Shown here piece by piece: positions 9,030-17,418 of a stretch of DNA of 64,000 nucleotides (positions are counted from its first letter, which is position 1; each line of letters opens with the position of its first letter). The position numbers and the translations under genes are program-made. The stretch is from Pseudoglutamicibacter cumminsii (lineage in GTDB: Bacteria > Actinomycetota > Actinomycetes > Actinomycetales > Micrococcaceae): assembly GCF_016907775.1 (NCBI RefSeq), contig NZ_JAFBCO010000001.1, positions 1,612,001 through 1,676,000 on the forward strand. The letters are read 5' to 3'. The notes beneath the pieces were generated by a model. It was not told where the DNA came from. It searched no databases and saw nothing but the letters and a program-made list of their open reading frames with translations.

Positions 9030-9335
9030 TCGTTTCCCATCCTTGTCAGGTCTCCATGCTTGATAGCTCGGCGTCGTCAGTCGTCGTCAGCTACATGCCG
9101 ATGTTCGAATGTATGGCTTTCACCTAGATGCGGTTTGAGCCGATTCAGTTTCAAACTGTCAGGGGGTCGTTCTTCACTGTAAACACAGGCCACATCGGTA
9201 GTTACACCCTATACGGCTTTTGAACATATTCAAAGATATGTACGAAGTTTCTTGAGCGTGTTCGAAGATGTGTGCTAGAAATATATCGAAGAGATATTCG
9301 AATAAATGTTCTGTTCGAAATCGGAAGGAATGACC
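9030..9335. promoter_or_regulatory. lexA / LysM divergent control region
   Basis: A 306-bp gap that is A+T-rich near the LysM gene and rich in TTCGAA-type half sites (near 9103, 9269 and 9315). It also has a 13-bp palindrome CAGTTTCAAACTG at 9146-9158 and TTTGAACATATTCAAA at 9219-9234, whose half-sites are 4 nt apart rather than 6. The best full LexA site is listed separately. No gene is seen. Confidence 0.6.
9286..9301. promoter_or_regulatory. SOS (LexA) box
   Basis: TCGAAGAGATATTCGA keeps both TCGAA/TTCGA arms with the 6-nt spacing of the actinobacterial/Bacillus LexA site (TCGAAC-N4-GTTCGA). It lies 35 nt upstream of the LysM gene start, where binding would block its promoter. Confidence 0.7.
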
Positions 9336-9740
9336 ATGCTGAACTCGTCTGAGCGCACTATCAACCCGGTTGCTGGTAACGCGTCCTCTGTGGACGTTGC
9401 CGAACCAGGTACGAATGACAGCTCCGCAGGTGTTCGCTTGACCCAACGTGGGCGTTTCTTGTTTTTCGGTTTGCCGACGGTCGCGCTGATTGTTGGCATC
9501 TTCCTGATGCTCTCGGCACTGCTCCAGCCGGCGCAAGCAACGACGGGTGAGCCGGTCACCGCACAAGGCGATCGCCTGGTTGAGGTCACCGTTGCGCAGG
9601 GGGATACCTTGTGGGGCCTCGCGGAACACTACGCCCCTGAGCGTGATGCGCGAGATACGGTAGCGCTGATCCACAAGCACAACTCGTTTGACGGAGCGCT
9701 TGTCCCTGGCCAGAAGGTCGTCGTTCCCGTTAGCTACTAA
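9336..9740 (+). CDS. Membrane-anchored LysM protein, probable SOS cell-division inhibitor (YneA-like)
   Basis: 134 aa from ATG 9336, preceded by AAGGA at suitable spacing; ATG 9330 is possible but too close to it. A cytoplasmic N-terminus of about 40 aa is followed by one membrane segment (LFFGLPTVALIVGIFLML) and a C-terminal extracytoplasmic LysM domain (VTVAQGDTLWGLAEHY to VVVPVSY) that would bind peptidoglycan. Short TM-LysM proteins divergent from lexA (YneA in Bacillus, analogues in actinobacteria) delay division during the SOS response. Position, architecture and the LexA box support the same role here; sequence identity to a tested inhibitor is not shown. Confidence 0.75.
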   Translation: MLNSSERTINPVAGNASSVDVAEPGTNDSSAGVRLTQRGRFLFFGLPTVALIVGIFLMLSALLQPAQATTGEPVTAQGDRLVEVTVAQGDTLWGLAEHYAPERDARDTVALIHKHNSFDGALVPGQKVVVPVSY

Positions 9741-9871
9741 TCAAGCGCTGGCGTGAGCGTCAAGTCGCGGTGTGAGTGGATGAATCTACCCTGATGAGGC
9801 ATGACTGCTGCTGGGGTGGTGTTCCGTCGCAACAGGGCGACCCTAATTCGAAACGCCGCTCAGCCGATCTC

Positions 9872-9883
9872 TAGACTTGAACC
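9872..9883 (+). promoter_or_regulatory. Leaderless -10 promoter of hisC
   Basis: TAGACT at 9872-9877, then 6 nt, then ATG 9884. It is the same hexamer and spacing as at miaB, with no Shine-Dalgarno sequence. Confidence 0.6.
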
Positions 9884-10993
9884 ATGTCTCAGGATGCTTT
9901 GCAACGGCTCAACCAGCTCCCATTGAGGGAGAACCTTCGCGGGCTCTCACCATATGGCGCCCCTCAGATTGACGTTCCAGTCCAACTGAATGTCAACGAA
10001 AACACGCACCCGTTGCCACAAGAAGTGATCGACGAGATCACCACGTCAGTGCAGGCCGCCGCGCGCACGCTGAACCGCTACCCAGACCGAGAATTCACGC
10101 AGCTACGGACCGCGCTCGCTGAGTACCTCGGACGCGGACTCACCGCAGACAACCTGTGGGCGGCCAACGGATCCAACGAAGTCCTCCAGCAGATCCTGCA
10201 AGCCTTCGGCGGGCCTGGCCGCACCCTCCTGAGCTTCCCTCCGACCTACTCGATGTACCCGCTCCTGGCGTCTGGAACGGACACGACCTATATCGCAGGT
10301 CACCGAGCAGACGACTACAGCCTCACCGCAGAATCTGCAGCGGAACAAGTTCGCGCGCACAAGCCGAACATCGTCTTCTTGTGCTCGCCCAACAACCCCA
10401 CCGGAACCGGCCTCGACCTAGATGTAGTCAAAGCCGTCTACGAAGCCGGCGAAGAATCGCAAACCATCGTTGTCGTCGATGAGGCCTACGCCGAATTCGC
10501 CCACGACCCGAACTCGACCGCAATCACCCTGCTTAAAGGCCGCCAACGGTTGATCATTTCCCGCACCATGTCTAAAGCCTTCGGGCTAGCAGGCACACGG
10601 CTCGGCTACCTCGCCGCCGCACCAGAAGTGTCCGACGCGCTACGCCTCGTCCGGCTCCCGTACCACCTCTCCGCAGTAACCCAAGCGACTGCGCTCGCGG
10701 CACTCAAACACACGGACGCGCTCCTAGCCAACGTCGAAGCGATCAAGGAACAACGCGACCGCATCGTCAACGAACTCAAAGACATGGGACTCACCCCAAC
10801 ACTGTCTGACTCGAACTTCGTAACCTTCGGCGACTTCGAAGACCCCAACGACGTCTTCGAATACCTCCTGGCCGGCGGAGTCATCATCCGCAACAACGGC
10901 CTGCCAGGAAAGCTTCGCGTCACCGCAGGAACGGAAGAAGAAACCACACAGTTCCTCACGTTGATGCGCCAATACATGGAACGCCCTCAGTAA
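9884..10993 (+). CDS. hisC: Histidinol-phosphate aminotransferase
   Basis: 369 aa PLP fold type I aminotransferase that converts imidazole-acetol phosphate to histidinol phosphate with glutamate. The PLP lysine is about K231 in SRTMSKAFGLAG. Upstream motifs NENTHP, ANGSNEVLQQ and CSPNNPTGTG and the cofactor aspartate region VVDEAYAEF are all present. It starts the histidine cluster hisC-hisB-hisH-priA but is separated from hisB by 165 bp holding another promoter. Confidence 0.95.
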   Translation: MSQDALQRLNQLPLRENLRGLSPYGAPQIDVPVQLNVNENTHPLPQEVIDEITTSVQAAARTLNRYPDREFTQLRTALAEYLGRGLTADNLWAANGSNEVLQQILQAFGGPGRTLLSFPPTYSMYPLLASGTDTTYIAGHRADDYSLTAESAAEQVRAHKPNIVFLCSPNNPTGTGLDLDVVKAVYEAGEESQTIVVVDEAYAEFAHDPNSTAITLLKGRQRLIISRTMSKAFGLAGTRLGYLAAAPEVSDALRLVRLPYHLSAVTQATALAALKHTDALLANVEAIKEQRDRIVNELKDMGLTPTLSDSNFVTFGDFEDPNDVFEYLLAGGVIIRNNGLPGKLRVTAGTEEETTQFLTLMRQYMERPQ

Positions 10994-11080
10994 TGACACG
11001 CTAAGCACTAGCGCTAAGCAGGGCAGCTCCTAGCCGAACCTCCAGCCGAGTCCCTGCAACCCATCTCACATAACCGTTGC

Positions 11081-11097
11081 CCCTCATAGAATGAGGG
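11081..11097 (+). promoter_or_regulatory. -10 box inside a palindrome upstream of hisB
   Basis: CCCTCAT-AGA-ATGAGGG is a perfect 7-bp inverted repeat (11081-11097). The hexamer TAGAAT (11087-11092) sits in its centre. A dimeric repressor bound here would cover the promoter. The regulator is not known. Confidence 0.4.
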
Positions 11098-11158
11098 CAG
11101 AACACTCCAACGCCGACGCCCCGCGCGTCTGGCGCAATACATGAAGAAAGCGAGCACC

Positions 11159-11779
11159 ATGAGCGCCAAGCTGATCGGTACCCGTGAAGCAACCATGGAG
11201 CGGATCACCTCCGAGTCCACGGTCAACGTCACCATCAAACTCGACGGAACTGGCATAGCGGACATCTCAACAACAGTCCCGTTCTATGACCATATGCTGA
11301 CGTCGCTCGCCCGTCACTCGCTCATGGACATCACGATCAAGGCGCACGGTGACACCGACATCGACGTCCACCACACCGTCGAAGACACCGCCATCACACT
11401 CGGCGAAGTCTTCAAAACCGCACTCGGGGACAAGCGCGGCATCACCCGCTTCGGCCAAGCCACCATCCCACTCGACGAAGCCCTGGCGCGCTGCATCGTC
11501 GACCTCTCCGGCCGTCCATACGTCGTTCACGAAGGTGAACCCGAGGGTCAGCAGTACCACCTCATCGGCGGACACTTCACGGGATCCATGACCCGCCACG
11601 TCTTCGAATCCTTCGCCTACCACGCAGGCATCTGCCTCCACATCGACGTTCTGCGCGGTCGCGACCCGCACCACATCGTCGAATGCCAATTCAAGGCACT
11701 CGCACGCGCACTGCGCCAAGCCATCGAACCAGACGAGCGCATGGGCGACATCATTCCGTCCACCAAGGGAGCACTATGA
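11159..11779 (+). CDS. hisB: Imidazoleglycerol-phosphate dehydratase
   Basis: 206 aa, sixth step of histidine synthesis (IGP to imidazole-acetol phosphate). The duplicated fold's manganese-binding motifs are present: [12 protein letters not shown] and the second [12 protein letters not shown]. It ends with PSTKGAL, the usual actinobacterial terminus. ATG 11159 is chosen; the frame opens at ATG 11141, six codons earlier, which remains possible. The last bases overlap the hisH start (ATGA), giving translational coupling. This is the monofunctional dehydratase form without a phosphatase domain. Confidence 0.95.
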   Translation: MSAKLIGTREATMERITSESTVNVTIKLDGTGIADISTTVPFYDHMLTSLARHSLMDITIKAHGDTDIDVHHTVEDTAITLGEVFKTALGDKRGITRFGQATIPLDEALARCIVDLSGRPYVVHEGEPEGQQYHLIGGHFTGSMTRHVFESFAYHAGICLHIDVLRGRDPHHIVECQFKALARALRQAIEPDERMGDIIPSTKGAL

Positions 11780-12420
11780 CCCAGGGCCGTAGGCCACACA
11801 TCGCCGTCGTCGACCACGGGGCAGGTAACGTTCGCTCAGTCCTGCGCGCATTCGAACACGTCGGCGCCGACGTCTCACTCACCGCAGACGGGGAAGAACT
11901 CAAAGCAGCCGACGGTGTGGTTCTGCCCGGCGTCGGAGCGTTCGCGAGTGTCATGCAGGCGCTCAAGAAGGGTTCGCTGCTACGCCACCTCGGGTACCGG
12001 ATCGCAGGCGGAAAACCCGTCCTCGGGATCTGCGTAGGCCATCAGGTGCTGTTCACCGAAAGCACCGAAGGCGGCACCACTACCGCGGGCCTGGACGAAT
12101 GGCCGGGTGTTGTTGAGCGCCTCAAAGCTGACGTCGTACCGCACATGGGGTGGAACAGTGTCACCCCACCGGAAGACACGCAGCTCTTCCGCGGCATTGA
12201 AGATGAGCGTTTCTATTTTGTCCACTCCTATGCCGTTCAGAGCTGGGACTTCGATGTCGTGCAGCCCCTCATGAAGCCGCCGATGGTCACGTGGTCGGAG
12301 CACGGAAGCCCGTTCATCGCGGCGGTCGAGAACGGTCCGCTCAGCTCGGTTCAGTTCCATCCCGAGAAATCGGGGGACGCCGGTGCCCAGTTGATCAAGA
12401 ACTGGATGGAGACGCTCTGA
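11776..12420 (+). CDS. hisH: Imidazole glycerol phosphate synthase, glutaminase subunit
   Basis: 214 aa class I glutamine amidotransferase that feeds ammonia to HisF. The nucleophile is about C86 in [10 protein letters not shown] (the usual Met after Gly is Val here) and the His/Glu pair is in VQFHPEKSG. It opens [11 protein letters not shown], the family signature. ATG 11776 overlaps the hisB stop; the reading frame extends further upstream inside hisB but without similarity. hisF is not in this window. Confidence 0.95.
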   Translation: MTQGRRPHIAVVDHGAGNVRSVLRAFEHVGADVSLTADGEELKAADGVVLPGVGAFASVMQALKKGSLLRHLGYRIAGGKPVLGICVGHQVLFTESTEGGTTTAGLDEWPGVVERLKADVVPHMGWNSVTPPEDTQLFRGIEDERFYFVHSYAVQSWDFDVVQPLMKPPMVTWSEHGSPFIAAVENGPLSSVQFHPEKSGDAGAQLIKNWMETL

Positions 12421-12677
12421 TGCCCTCACCGATTGTGTTGATGATTTTGGGTGGCCTGTTGGTTGGTGGAACGTATTCGCTCGCGCAGCAAGGCGTCAAA
12501 CGCGTGTGGGTCATCGTGTGCGGTGCGCTCGCGGTCATGTTCTTGATCGCGGCGTGGGCTGTTGCGCAGAAGGGCCCGGACGTGGATGAGCGAGGCAACG
12601 ACGCGACCGTCACGGGCGGTCAGGTGACACACGTGCTCACCGAGGTGCCGCATCGTGCGTCCATCGCCGGCCGGTAG
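12420..12677 (+). CDS. Small membrane protein in the histidine operon
   Basis: 85 aa, starting at ATG 12420, which shares its A with the hisH TGA (TGATG coupling). Two hydrophobic segments (about residues 4-22 and 29-47) are separated by a short basic loop (QQGVKRV). The C-terminal 35 residues are polar. I do not recognise a named family. The coupling to hisH and a position before priA suggest co-expression with histidine genes, but nothing shows a biosynthetic role. Confidence 0.7.
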   Translation: MPSPIVLMILGGLLVGGTYSLAQQGVKRVWVIVCGALAVMFLIAAWAVAQKGPDVDERGNDATVTGGQVTHVLTEVPHRASIAGR

Positions 12678-12736
12678 CGTCGAACCATGCCGCATCTATT
12701 CGTGAAATTCGCCTCTTGAACTTTTGAGAAAGATCC

Positions 12737-13492
12737 ATGACTGAGCACAAAGCAACTGAGAATAAAGAACTTGTCTTGTTCCCTGCGGTCGATATCGTCA
12801 ACGGTCAGGCCGTTCGCCTGACCCAGGGCGAAGCCGGTACCGAAACTGATCACGGCGACCCGTTCGAAGCGGCTTTGCGGTGGCAAGAGGCCGGTGCGGA
12901 ATGGATTCACGTTGTTGACCTCGACGCGGCCTTCTCGCGCGGCGACAACCGTCCAGTGCTCAAGCGGATCGCAAACGAGCTGGACCTCAAAGTTGAGCTC
13001 TCCGGCGGCATCCGTGACGATGAATCGCTAGACCGCGCACTCGAATGGGGCGCGGCCCGCGTCAACATCGGCACAGCGGCACTTGAGAACCCAGAATGGA
13101 CCGCTAAAGCCATCGAACGAGTAGGCGACGCGATCGCAGTAGGCCTCGATGTTCGCGGAACCACGCTCTCGGGCCACGGCTGGACCAAGGACGGCGGCGA
13201 CCTCTGGGACGTCCTCGCGCGCCTCGATGACGCCGGATGCGCCCGTTACGTTGTCACGGACGTAACCCGCGACGGAACCATGACCGGACCTAACACCGAA
13301 CTTCTTGCCGAAATCGCGAAGCACACCGACAAGCCACTCATCGCCTCCGGCGGCATGTCCACGCTCGACGATCTGCGCGCGCTCCGCGAGATGGTCGGCT
13401 CGGGTGTTGAAGGCGCGATCATCGGCCGAGCACTCTACAACGGCGCATTCACACTCGAAGATGCGCTCGCCGTCGCACGCGGCCAGAAGTAA
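12737..13492 (+). CDS. priA: Phosphoribosyl isomerase A (HisA / PriA)
   Basis: 251 aa (beta-alpha)8 barrel that isomerises ProFAR to PRFAR. In many actinobacteria the same enzyme, PriA, also does the TrpF step of tryptophan synthesis. The catalytic aspartates lie in FPAVDIVNG (about D19) and [10 protein letters not shown]. The N-terminal segment [18 protein letters not shown] is of the actinobacterial PriA type. Whether it replaces TrpF cannot be told without knowing if trpF exists elsewhere. The gene ends in a 12-bp tandem repeat that contains its stop codon. Confidence 0.9.
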   Translation: MTEHKATENKELVLFPAVDIVNGQAVRLTQGEAGTETDHGDPFEAALRWQEAGAEWIHVVDLDAAFSRGDNRPVLKRIANELDLKVELSGGIRDDESLDRALEWGAARVNIGTAALENPEWTAKAIERVGDAIAVGLDVRGTTLSGHGWTKDGGDLWDVLARLDDAGCARYVVTDVTRDGTMTGPNTELLAEIAKHTDKPLIASGGMSTLDDLRALREMVGSGVEGAIIGRALYNGAFTLEDALAVARGQK

Positions 13493-13516
13493 GGCCAGAA
13501 GTAAGGCCAGAAGTAA
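13481..13516. repeat. Three exact 12-bp tandem copies spanning the priA stop
   Basis: GGCCAGAAGTAA occurs three times head to tail (13481, 13493, 13505). The first copy encodes the last residues Gly-Gln-Lys and the TAA stop. Because 12 is a multiple of 3, the other copies put two further in-frame TAA codons behind it. Confidence 0.9.
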
Positions 13517-13533
13517 ACAGAGGTAAGAACTAT

Positions 13534-14490
13534 ATGGGCAGACACTCCGCTTCTGAAAACCCGGCCAACAACAGCCCGGCTGACAACAACAACCGGGCTG
13601 ACAACAGCAACCCCGCCAACAGCAACCCTGCACCGGGTTCGAAGGCGTTGCCGGCCCACATCCAGCAGGCTTTGCTTGCGGGAGCTGGCGGCACATCGGA
13701 CACTGCGGGGCAGTCGTGGGAAGGCCGTGACCTATCCGGCGAGGGTAATCCGCTTCACCAGTTCGATGGCGATGACGGCCTACCGAACGAGGCGCTGCAG
13801 GAAGCCCTTGATGCTTTGAAAGCCGGCTATGGCCCCGAGGACGATGTGGTTGAGGCTTTGGCTGATGCGCGCGTGTTCGTTCCGATTGTGCCTCAGACTG
13901 GCCACACGGAGATCGGTGAGCATGGTCATCTGGTGGAGAAGGAAGCGGACATGGCGCTGGTTATGATCGCGGCTCCAGACGGCCGGACGGCTTTGCCTGT
14001 GTTTTCCTCGGTGGATCGCCTGACTCACTGGCATCCGGAGGCCCGGCCTGTTGCGGTGTATGCGCCCCGTGCCGCGTTGTCGGCGGTGGATGAGGGCGCG
14101 CAGCTCTTGGTTTTGGATCCTGGCGCGAACGTCACGTTCGTGGTGCGTCGCCCGGCTGTGTGGGCTTTGGCCCAGCAGAGGGTGTGGTTGCCGAGCTACC
14201 GCGACGATTCGCTCGCGGAACCTCTGCAACAAGCGGTTTCTGATATCGATGGCGTGGGCGCGTTGATCTTGGGTCCAGCGGACGGGATTGCGTCGCGGGC
14301 GGCCGACGGCACGGTGATGCGGGGTGGTGGCCACGGGCCTGAGTTGGCTGTGACTGTAGTGGTGAATAACACGGTTACAGATCAGGATGTCTCGCGTATA
14401 GTTTCTGAGGTTCGCACTGCTCTTGAAGGTGCTCAAGAGGTGCAGGAGAAAGCTGATTCGTTGACCATTAGGGTCGCTCAAGGGGGGTAA
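13534..14490 (+). CDS. SseB-family protein with Asn-rich N-terminus
   Basis: 318 aa. Residues 8-35 are a low-complexity Asn/Pro/Ala tract built from short repeats (NPAN, NSPAD, NSNPAN). The SseB N-terminal domain follows (about 95-215), including PVFSSVDRLTHWHPEARPV, a typical SseB segment. The C-terminal part resembles the SseB enhanced-serine-sensitivity region. The biochemical role of the family is not established. It lies 41 bp after priA and 3 bp before the MFS gene, so the three may be co-transcribed. Confidence 0.8.
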   Translation: MGRHSASENPANNSPADNNNRADNSNPANSNPAPGSKALPAHIQQALLAGAGGTSDTAGQSWEGRDLSGEGNPLHQFDGDDGLPNEALQEALDALKAGYGPEDDVVEALADARVFVPIVPQTGHTEIGEHGHLVEKEADMALVMIAAPDGRTALPVFSSVDRLTHWHPEARPVAVYAPRAALSAVDEGAQLLVLDPGANVTFVVRRPAVWALAQQRVWLPSYRDDSLAEPLQQAVSDIDGVGALILGPADGIASRAADGTVMRGGGHGPELAVTVVVNNTVTDQDVSRIVSEVRTALEGAQEVQEKADSLTIRVAQGG

Positions 14491-14493
14491 CGC

Positions 14494-15816
14494 ATGACCC
14501 AAGCGGGTGTTGGAGAGCCGAACGGTGTTTTCCAGCGTTATGCACGGGTTCTGAAGCGCCCGCATGTGCCAACTCTTTTGTTGGTGGGTATTTTTGGTCG
14601 CTTGCCGCATTCCTCGGCCGCGATTTTGTTGACGTTGCATGTCCGTAATTCGTTGGAGATGGACTTCGCAGCGGCCGGCCTGGTTACGGCGATGCTCACT
14701 ATCGGTATCGCGATCGGTTCCCCGTGGCGTGGCCGGGTCGTGGATATCAAGGGTGTCCGTAGGGCTGTTCTGCCGTCGATTGTGATTGAGGCAGGCGCAT
14801 TCGGTGCCGCTCCTTTTGTGAGCTTCGAGGTGCTGCTGGTCCTCATGTTTTTGGCTGGCGTTTTCTCGCTACCGGTTTTCACGGTGGTGCGTCAGTCGAT
14901 GGGTGTTTTGGTGCGTGGCCCCGATCGCACCACGGCGTTCGCTCTGGATTCGGTGACCACCGAGCTCGTGTTTGTGATTGCGCCGGGCGGCGTCAGTGTT
15001 TTGGCCACGGCCATTTCGACGACGGTCTCGTTGCTGTTGGTAGGCGCGCTCGTGGTGTTTGCCGGCGTGATTTTGATGATCACGAACCCGCCGACGCGTT
15101 CTTCGCAGTTGCCGTCCGCTCCGCGTGAGGCAGTTGACGACCTAGCGGCCCCGTCACACCCTCGGGATGCGCCGTCGGTTGCCGCGGTGACTGGCGCTAT
15201 CCCAGTGGTTCCGCTTCCTCAACCTCAGCCTCGTCAGCGCCGACTCATGCCGTGGCTGAGCATTTCGGCGGCCGCGATGATGGTCATGGCGCTGGGCGCG
15301 GGCATGGCGCTTTCGGGTACTGAGGTCGCGGTGGTTGGCTTCAATGAGACCTTGGGCGGCGGCGGTGACACGCTGTGGATCATGTACGGCCTGTGGTGCT
15401 TTGGTTCGTTGATTGGCGGGCTCGTGTATGGCGCGTTGTCCCGTAAGTTCGATCCGTTCGCGATCATCATCGTTCTGGGTCTCACGCTACTTCCGGTCGC
15501 ATTTTCCAAGACGTTGGCATTGATGTCGATCACGCTCTTCGTATCTGGCTTCTTCGTTGCGCCGTTGCTGACTGCGGCCTCGGAGCGTCTGACGGAGACT
15601 GTTCCGGAGCGTAACCGTGGCCAGGCGATGGGCTTGTATGGCTCGGCGATGACGGCAGGCACGGCAGCGGGGACACCGCTGGTGGGCATCATGCTGGATG
15701 TTGGTGGCCCGACTCTCGCGATTTCTGCGTTGGCTGGTGTCGCGGTGGCGACGGGTGCCGCTGCGATGGTTTTGCGGCAGATTCGCCGCCGCAAGCGCGC
15801 GGCCCTGAACAAGTAA
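14494..15816 (+). CDS. Major facilitator superfamily transporter
   Basis: 440 aa with about 12 hydrophobic segments in two bundles, split by a polar central loop near residues 205-250 (rich in Pro, Gln and Arg). The N-terminal half carries a motif-A-like loop (GSPWRGRVVDIKGVRRAV). It resembles the drug or sugar efflux branch; the substrate is unknown. The start codon is 3 bp downstream of the SseB-like gene. The gene ends in a 15-bp repeat that duplicates the stop codon, then a strong bidirectional hairpin. Confidence 0.85.
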   Translation: MTQAGVGEPNGVFQRYARVLKRPHVPTLLLVGIFGRLPHSSAAILLTLHVRNSLEMDFAAAGLVTAMLTIGIAIGSPWRGRVVDIKGVRRAVLPSIVIEAGAFGAAPFVSFEVLLVLMFLAGVFSLPVFTVVRQSMGVLVRGPDRTTAFALDSVTTELVFVIAPGGVSVLATAISTTVSLLLVGALVVFAGVILMITNPPTRSSQLPSAPREAVDDLAAPSHPRDAPSVAAVTGAIPVVPLPQPQPRQRRLMPWLSISAAAMMVMALGAGMALSGTEVAVVGFNETLGGGGDTLWIMYGLWCFGSLIGGLVYGALSRKFDPFAIIIVLGLTLLPVAFSKTLALMSITLFVSGFFVAPLLTAASERLTETVPERNRGQAMGLYGSAMTAGTAAGTPLVGIMLDVGGPTLAISALAGVAVATGAAAMVLRQIRRRKRAALNK

Positions 15817-15847
15817 CGGCGCAGCAAATAACGGCGCAGCAAATAAC
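15814..15847. repeat. 15-bp tandem repeat giving serial in-frame stops after the MFS gene
   Basis: TAACGGCGCAGCAAA is repeated exactly at 15814 and 15829, and a third TAAC follows at 15844. Each unit begins with TAA in the MFS reading frame, so three in-frame stops occur 15 bp apart. Confidence 0.9.
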
Positions 15848-15852
15848 TTAAA

Positions 15853-15900
15853 CAACGACGTGGGGTGAGCTTCCGTTGGGAAGCCCACCCCACGTCGTTG
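15853..15900. terminator. Bidirectional terminator between MFS gene and DUF1844 gene
   Basis: A 22-bp stem (15853-15874 with 15879-15900, one mismatch) closes a 4-nt loop. It sits between two convergent genes. There is only a weak T-rich tail on the plus strand. Confidence 0.75.
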
Positions 15901-15931
15901 GTAGTGGTGTTCGCGTTGCCGCGTTTGTGTG

Positions 15932-16321
15932 TTAGCTGACTGGGCCGGTCCACTTTTCGCCTGGACCCTGTCCTGGCTTGTCTGGGATCAGCGAGGCTTC
16001 GCGGAAGGCGAGCTGGAGGGAACGGAGGCCGTCGCGGATTGGTGCGGCGTGCTGCGATCCGATCTCTGGGGCGCCGGCGGTCACGAGCCCTGCAAGTGCC
16101 GTGATGAGTTTGCGGGCCTCGTCGAGGTCTTTGAGCTCTTCGGCGTCGGGACCGTCAGCGAGGCCGACCTTGACTGCGGCTGCGGACATGAGGTGTACCG
16201 CGGTGGTCGTGATGACTTCCACGGCTGGAACTTCTGCGATGTCGCGGAGTTCTTGCTGGGCTTCTGCGTACTCGGAGTCCGAGAAGCTATGCACATGCTG
16301 ATTCGAATTCTGATCGCTCAT
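15932..16321 (-). CDS. DUF1844 family protein
   Basis: 129 aa, starting MSDQNSNQH at ATG 16321. The DUF1844 core covers about 30-105, including the helix TTAVHLMSAAAVKVGL and a DLDEARKLITALAGLV segment. It is a small, soluble helical protein found next to infC in many actinobacteria. No function is known. The frame continues upstream to 16396, but that part is not conserved in character. Confidence 0.8.
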   Translation of the reverse strand: MSDQNSNQHVHSFSDSEYAEAQQELRDIAEVPAVEVITTTAVHLMSAAAVKVGLADGPDAEELKDLDEARKLITALAGLVTAGAPEIGSQHAAPIRDGLRSLQLAFREASLIPDKPGQGPGEKWTGPVS

Positions 16322-16656
16322 AATGCTAAGCTTGTCATAGACCGTCCTGCTTGTTGATGGTTTGTGCCTAAATGTGGCGATGATCGCGATGATCATTGAG
16401 GTCGGATCGCAGAGATCGGATCGTTTGCATTGGTTGCATGAATCGTTGCTATGCGGATGCGTTCCCCGGGCGAATAAGAGTTCGGTGTACGTGTTCGGCT
16501 TGAGAGCAGGAATTCAAAGCGGAGGCATCCCACCCGCGATCGCCTGAGGGCGGCCGGGTCAGGTCTAGCGAAACACGCAACACTGTATAGGTGTGCACTG
16601 TGCAAGTATGCGCAGCGCAGTAGCTTGCTGCGGATGTGTGTCTCGCTGGTATCTGG

Positions 16657-16687
16657 AGCCCCCGTGTTTGAACTCGGGGGCTTTTTT
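16657..16687 (+). promoter_or_regulatory. Attenuator-like terminator in the infC leader
   Basis: AGCCCCCG (16657-16664) pairs with CGGGGGCT (16675-16682) over a 10-nt loop, followed by six T (16682-16687). This is a canonical intrinsic terminator placed 50 nt upstream of the infC start, inside what should be its 5' untranslated region. It probably sets readthrough into infC-rpmI-rplT. Confidence 0.7.
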
Positions 16688-16737
16688 AGTAGGTCTTCGA
16701 GAACGTCGACCACACCATCGTATGAAGGAGCACTAAC

Positions 16738-17418
16738 ATCAGCGACCCACGCATCAACGATCGAATCCGCGTCCCAGAGGTGCGGTTGGTCGGACCTAAC
16801 GGTGAACAGGTTGGGATTGTCCGCATCGAGGACGCCCTGCGCCTGGCGGTTGAAGCAGACCTCGACTTGGTTGAGGTTGCGCCTAACGCACGTCCGCCTG
16901 TGTGCAAGCTGATGGACTTCGGCAAGTACAAGTACGAAGCCGCGGTCAAGGCTCGCGAAGCTCGCAAGAAGCAGACGAACGCGTCCCTCAAGGAGGTTCG
17001 CTTCCGTCTGAAGATTGACACTCACGACTACGAGACGAAGGTGCGTAACGCGCATCGTTTCTTGTCTGCGGGTGACAAGGTCAAGGCGATGATTCAGTTC
17101 CGCGGCCGCGAGCAGCAGCGTCCTGAGTTCGGTGTGAAGTTGCTTCAGCAGTTCGCTGAGGACGTGGCCGATGTGGGTGTGATTGAGTCGCAGCCGCGCC
17201 AGGATGGTCGAAACATGGTCATGGTCGTTGGCCCTCTCAAGAGCAAGGCTGAAAGCCGTAAGGCTCAGCCTGAGAAGGCACCGCGCCGCCAGCGCCGCCA
17301 GCAGCGTCTGGATACGTCGGCCCCGCAGGATGCTTCCGGGCAGACGATTGCGGCATCGGCTCCTGAAGCGATGCGTCGCATGGCGCAGGCATCAAAGGAC
17401 CAGGACACTGAGGACTAA
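16738..17418 (+). CDS. infC: Translation initiation factor IF-3, ATC start codon
   Basis: 226 aa. Family similarity begins before any ATG/GTG: ATC at 16738 opens [18 protein letters not shown], the standard IF-3 N-terminus. A strong AAGGAG (16725-16730) lies 7 nt upstream. Non-AUG starts (AUU/AUC) let IF-3 repress its own translation, because IF-3 rejects such codons. The N domain (about 5-75) and C domain (85-170) are intact, and a basic, Ala/Gln-rich tail of about 50 aa is added. GTG at 16780 would remove part of the N domain. rpmI and rplT follow. Confidence 0.92.
   Translation: MSDPRINDRIRVPEVRLVGPNGEQVGIVRIEDALRLAVEADLDLVEVAPNARPPVCKLMDFGKYKYEAAVKAREARKKQTNASLKEVRFRLKIDTHDYETKVRNAHRFLSAGDKVKAMIQFRGREQQRPEFGVKLLQQFAEDVADVGVIESQPRQDGRNMVMVVGPLKSKAESRKAQPEKAPRRQRRQQRLDTSAPQDASGQTIAASAPEAMRRMAQASKDQDTED

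Noticed and set aside
9219-9234. TTTGAACATATTCAAA as a second LexA box at lexA
   Set aside because: The palindrome is perfect, but its half-sites are 4 nt apart, not the 6 nt of LexA sites; kept only as an unexplained palindrome.
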